A DNA stretch of 47,778 bases from Gnetum montanum (lineage: Eukaryota > Streptophyta > Gnetopsida > Gnetales > Gnetaceae): assembly GCA_015680685.1 (NCBI GenBank), contig MNCI01020964.1:98690-146467 (forward strand), read 5' to 3'. Both the position numbers and the translations under genes were made by a program. The notes under the pieces were generated by a model that was not told the DNA's origin, did not search any database, and saw only the letters and a list, made by a program, of their open reading frames with translations. Below are positions 43,978 through 47,778 of this stretch, piece after piece. The stretch's first letter is position 1. The number at the start of each line of letters is the position of its first letter.

Positions 43978-45240
43978 AGAATGCTTTGGGATTTCAATGA
44001 AATAAGGTTAGAAGATGAATGTTTGATGGTAAATGAAAGCATTTATTTTGCTCTTATATATGATGCAAATTATATTAAAATTTACATGAAAATGAATTCA
44101 AGTTTCCCATTTTAGCTTAACTTAGCTATAGATGTTTGAGTGTACATTTTGAACTTTCTTTGAGATGTTTCATTTGCCCTTCCTTATTGAGGTTTAGAGG
44201 ATTGACTTGAAAGACATCAAAAAAGAATGCAAAATACCGTTGTAGTTTCATCACCAACGCTTCTCTCTTCACACTTTATTTTGTAGATGTTGAGTCATGT
44301 GATGAAAGAGTACTTATAATAGTGACATAAGGTTAAGATTGGAATGGTGAGGATTCAAAGTAAGGTATTGTGATTAACCATTTATGTAGAAACAGGCTAA
44401 TGAGAAATCCCAAATATGCTAACATTGATGCTATGGCTTATTGATATGCTCATCAACTAATGATTGCTCTATGCTTTATGCTTGGTTTGTTGGCTGCACA
44501 TGTGTAAATTTGGAGAAACCAGTGCTTTGTTATGGGCTTCTTTAATCACTTGGCTCTTTTTCTTGAACCATTTCTTTGCTTTTCTTTGGGCTACTTTGGC
44601 TACTTGGATTTCCTCGTTTTTTTTCCTATGAGAGGAAAACCATATTTGGGTTTTGATGCCAAGGCTATTACTTTTGTTATTCCATTGAATTAAGCATCAA
44701 GAGATTCAATGAACTGATTAAGCAAGTATTTAGGGTATATCACATAGCCAAGATGCATGAATTTTGCACATAGGTCTTCATCATAAGCTAGGTTTAAAAT
44801 CGAAAACATTGATGCATGGTTGTAGCTTAGAACAGGTAGTGAAAAGGATAGAGGATAAAGCACTATTGGCATGGTTAAAAAAGCTAACACAATTACATTT
44901 TTTGAGATCACATGGTAACTTACTGTTGCAATGAGTCACACCTCTATGATGATTCTCAATGCATCCTACAAATACAACTTAGAGAGAAAGGAAACAAATA
45001 AAAGAAACATGAGATAGCATGAGATTAGCAAGTAGACATTAGCTATTATGAAATATGACTAGTAGAGTTTGGGAAAGCTATATTTGATTTTTAGAGAGCT
45101 ATACGATTTGTAGTATTTTTAACATTAAGGAGGAAAGGTCTTGCACACTCACTTGTTATAGATTACGAAGTTCATCCACATCACATATTTGTTTAAATCT
45201 ACAAACAAAAGAAAAAAAGTAGCTAAAAGTAAACATGTTA
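43978..45240. other. Non-coding stretch between element B and the Tat-like relic
   Basis: No gene is supported. It should hold the 3' untranslated part, and perhaps the 3' LTR, of the minus-strand Tat-like element at 45240-47280, but I found no LTR border. It was joined to the sequence left of 30900 before element B inserted. Confidence 0.4.
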
Positions 45241-45243
45241 ACA

Positions 45244-46330
45244 TTAGATATAATATGCTTTAAGATAGGAATGGTTAAATTGCTTAGCCAACTCATTCCC
45301 ATCCAAATTTGCTATCCTGAAGGCTTCATTACCATAAGCTTTGGTTACTAGGATGAATCCCTTCTAGTTAGGTTAAAACTTGTCCATAGGTTCATAAACA
45401 ACTTTTAAGACTAGGTCTTTTTCATTGAATTTCCATCAGTTAGGGTCATGATGGTATTGTAGTCTTTGCTTTTCTTGGTAACACTCGATGTTAACCAACA
45501 TTTGTATTTATTGCTCTGCCACTAAAACCAAATTGATGGTACATAACTCATTATTCTGCTTATCATTAGTGTAGTCAGATAGGACTAGCCTTGAGGATTA
45601 AACTTGGAATTTAAAAGGTAAAATGGCTTTAGAGCTATAAACCAGGCTATATCATGTAACATCAGTTGTGGTATGGAATTTTGTCCTATAAGGTCATAGT
45701 ATGTACAACAATTGTTCATGCCACTTGTGTTTGCTATTATTTATGATTTTCATTAAGACATTGATATAACTTTGTTGCTTGCTTCAACTTTTTCTTTTGC
45801 TTGTGGATAGTATGGTATAGAGAAAGAATGCTTAATGTGTAATTTTTTATAGAAGGATTGCATTTGACTACTACTAAACTATGATCCATTATCAGTGACA
45901 ATGGCTAGAGGTAGGCTAATATTATTTTTTAGAGGAATTGTTTCAACCCATTTTTTGAAATACTTGATCGTAGTGATAATAAAGCTATGCCCCACAGATG
46001 ATTTAGGTGTTATAGGTCTAATGATGTTAATTTCCAACCATTGAAATGATGATGTGATCTCAGCGGTATATAACTTTGTTGGTGGCATGTGTATAACATT
46101 GCTGTGTTGTTGGAAAGTGTTACAAGTTTTTACTTTTTGTATGCAATCATTTTCCATATAAGGCAAGTAGTAACCTAAGCATCTAATCTTGGAAGCCATG
46201 GCTCTAGGTCCTATATGTCCTCTACATATGCCATTATGTACCTATTGTAGGACTGTATGGGATTTTTTTTTGCTTAAGCATACTAATAGCATGTCATTAT
46301 AAGACTTATGACATAATGTGTTATCAGCCA
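45244..46330 (-). pseudogene. pol: Tat-like Ty3/gypsy integrase relic
   Basis: Reading leftward: HNGICRGHIGPRAMASKI (from 46238), GYYLPYMENDCIQKVKTC, then ITTIKYFKKWVETIPLKN, AIVTDNGS with TAG following, KKLHIKHSFSIPYYPQAKE and VEASNKV. These are the zinc module (H-H kept, one Cys lost in the C-x-x-C pair), the D-D-E core (first D replaced in the LEINIIRP block, second D and final E kept) and, near 45245-45430, the C-terminal module DLVLKVVYEPMDKF and EAFRIANLDGNELAK ending LKAYY. Stops are numerous. The style (KWVE.IPL, C-terminal LK.YY) is that of the Tat lineage, unlike elements A and B. Confidence 0.85.
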
Positions 46331-46559
46331 TGATGACATATTATTTTGATTGTTTGGAAATGACATCATTTTGATAAGTAGTAAGGTTATGTGAATGTTC
46401 ATCATGTATAAGGTAAAATTTAATATCATCATACCATTTAGGTTAAGACATTCTCTATAGTTTCTATAGAAGTACTTTTGGTATGCTGCATAATTAGTTG
46501 AGTATAATTTTTCATCATGGAAGATAACTTTCTAAAGACATCAAGTGTCACACTCAAGG

Positions 46560-47277
46560 CTAGTGTAGCAATGACATTAGCAAGTGTATTTTTAGCCTGG
46601 GGAATGTGTTGAATGTCAACTTCTATATGTTGTTAGTTAAGTGTTTTAACTAGGTTAGAGTAGGGTAACAAGTGTTTGGCCTTACAAGCATACATCTTGG
46701 TTACTTGATTGAATACTAATTAAGAGTTACCTTATACGATTAGGTGCATATATCCTTGATCACAAGCTATCATCAATCCCATAACTAGTCCTTTGTACTC
46801 TGCTACATTGTTAGTGCATGGGAAGTTAAGACAATAGGCGAAAGTTTGAATTTTGCAAGAGGGAAGTGTGATGATGATAGTGGCATTGGCCCCATGTGTA
46901 GTTATAGCTTCATCAAAATGCATAATGGCCTCATAATATTTAGGCACACTATTAATAATGTTGACATGTTCATCTTGGAACGTAGGATCTATGGTTTCAT
47001 TGTCTTTGATTGGAGAAGTAGTTAGTTGCACAGTTATGGCTTGGCCTTTGGTTGAAGCTTGAGATACATAATGTAGGTCAAATTTAGTTATTATGTGAAA
47101 CACCTCAAAATTTTGCATGTTATAACCAATCTCCATCATGTAGCTTTCATCCCATGAAACTTGAGGCAAAATTTCATTGTAAATGTGAAAATTGTAATCC
47201 ACAATGGACAATTTCACATACTTTATACTTTCGGGGCTGAAAAATGCCTCACAAGTGGTCAAAGCTTCATTTCTCAA
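46560..47277 (-). pseudogene. pol: Tat-like Ty3/gypsy RNase H relic
   Basis: One frame is open for 181 codons (47277 to 46732) and continues past stops to about 46560. It reads KFDLHYVSQASTKGQAITVQL, then IIITLPSCKIQTFAYCLNFP, CTNNVAEYKGLVMGLMIA and, after TAA, LVFNQVTKMYACKAK and IEVDIQHIPQAKN. This is the second, Tat-type RNase H layout with E in the NN-x-A-E-Y motif. The first catalytic block (DGA-type) is unclear, perhaps HFDEAITTHGANA. The first 60 codons or so from 47277 do not look like RT, so the element is cut there. The open length is long for a dead copy but is probably chance. Confidence 0.82.
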
Positions 47278-47306
47278 GTAAAAAAAGTCACCTAGTGTCT
47301 ATATTT

Positions 47307-47342
47307 GGGTACGTGTGGGGTGGGGGGGTTGTGGTGTGGGGG
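47307..47342 (+). other. G-rich tract, possible G-quadruplex
   Basis: Four G runs (47307-47309, 47317-47320, 47322-47328, 47338-47342) separated by loops of 7, 1 and 9 bases. Sequence rule only. Confidence 0.6.
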
Positions 47343-47510
47343 AGTGTCAAAAATGCTTTTTGGAATGCCAAAAAGGTAATTTGATGGGTTTTATGGGGGT
47401 ATGCATTTTTCTACACTAGAAACACTTGTAGGGGGTAAAGCTCACCTGCCCCTAGTGTGGAAGGATGGGGGTTTTGAAAAAAATTTCCCCTTCAACATGG
47501 AGACCAAATG

Positions 47511-47670
47511 CACAACTTGGAAACTTCCCCCCCTCAGCCTGGAAAGTTTTTCCCCAATGTGAAAGTTTTCCCCCAACCTAAAAAGATTTCCTCCAGCCTA
47601 GAAACTTTTCCCTTAGCCTGGAAAGTTTTCCCCTAGCATGGAAAATTCAATCCCTTAGTGTGGAAGCCAC
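47511..47670 (+). repeat. Degenerate minisatellite, unit about 19-21 bp
   Basis: About seven units of the form (C)CCC(T/C)AGCCTGGAAAGTTTT, for example near 47534, 47575-47590, 47593-47612 and 47613-47632. Most units contain TGGAAA followed by TTTTCCCC, a partial inverted repeat. A related word, CTAGTGTGGAAGG, appears at 47452, 47655, 47743 and 47761. Confidence 0.85.
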
Positions 47671-47778
47671 AAGAAACAAAATTCATCAATTCATGCACTT
47701 CAATGTTGACTATCCACTTCAACAAGCAAGGTGGAGAGCTCAGTGTGGAAGGTTTATCTCTAGTGTGGAAGGTGTGCC

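Overview
The window looks like nuclear DNA of a seed plant with a large, repeat-rich genome. It is AT-rich. It holds one intact, spliced plant-type host gene (introns with GT-AG borders) in a short low-repeat island. Almost everything else I can identify is retrotransposon sequence of several families, mostly decayed and partly nested. I cannot name the species. No bacterial operon, CRISPR array, rRNA or tRNA gene was seen.

Layout, left to right. 1-1180: 5' end of a minus-strand Ty3/gypsy (Athila-like) element: a gag start running off the left edge, a well-preserved tRNA-Asp-type primer-binding site and a complete LTR. About 1280-1670: relic of a minus-strand Ty1/copia element. About 2850-7810: a transmembrane 9 superfamily (TM9SF/TMN/EMP70) gene with seven coding exons, 639 aa. 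7811-11290: intergenic, with small local duplications. About 11300-11935: tail of a LINE ORF2, minus strand. 12612-14370: three related gypsy LTRs or fragments, minus strand. 16822-26675: full-length Athila-like element A on the plus strand with a perfect 5-bp target duplication and eroded gag-pol. About 27540-28330: copia reverse transcriptase relic, minus strand, into which a very short copia-type LTR element (28522 to about 29685, plus strand) seems to have inserted. 30900-43977: full-length Athila-like element B on the plus strand, with a near-matching target duplication, eroded gag-pol and an extra eroded reading frame between pol and the 3' LTR. About 45240-47280: Tat-like Ty3/gypsy RNase H and integrase relic, minus strand. 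47300-47778: G-rich stretch and a degenerate minisatellite of about 20 bp.

Only the TM9SF gene looks functional as a host gene. Its product should be a nine-span Golgi/endosomal membrane protein with a C-terminal KXD sorting signal. The autonomous elements share the order LTR, tRNA-Asp-type PBS, gag, protease, RT, RNase H, integrase, long 3' region, LTR, and all the copies whose pol is visible are broken by stops and frameshifts.

I did not find a convincing new biological system. The points most worth checking are the extra coiled-coil-like frame of element B, the 14-bp repeat arrays in U3 whose copy number differs between the two LTRs of one element, a gag stop codon at the same place in two elements, and the miniature copia element nested in a copia relic.
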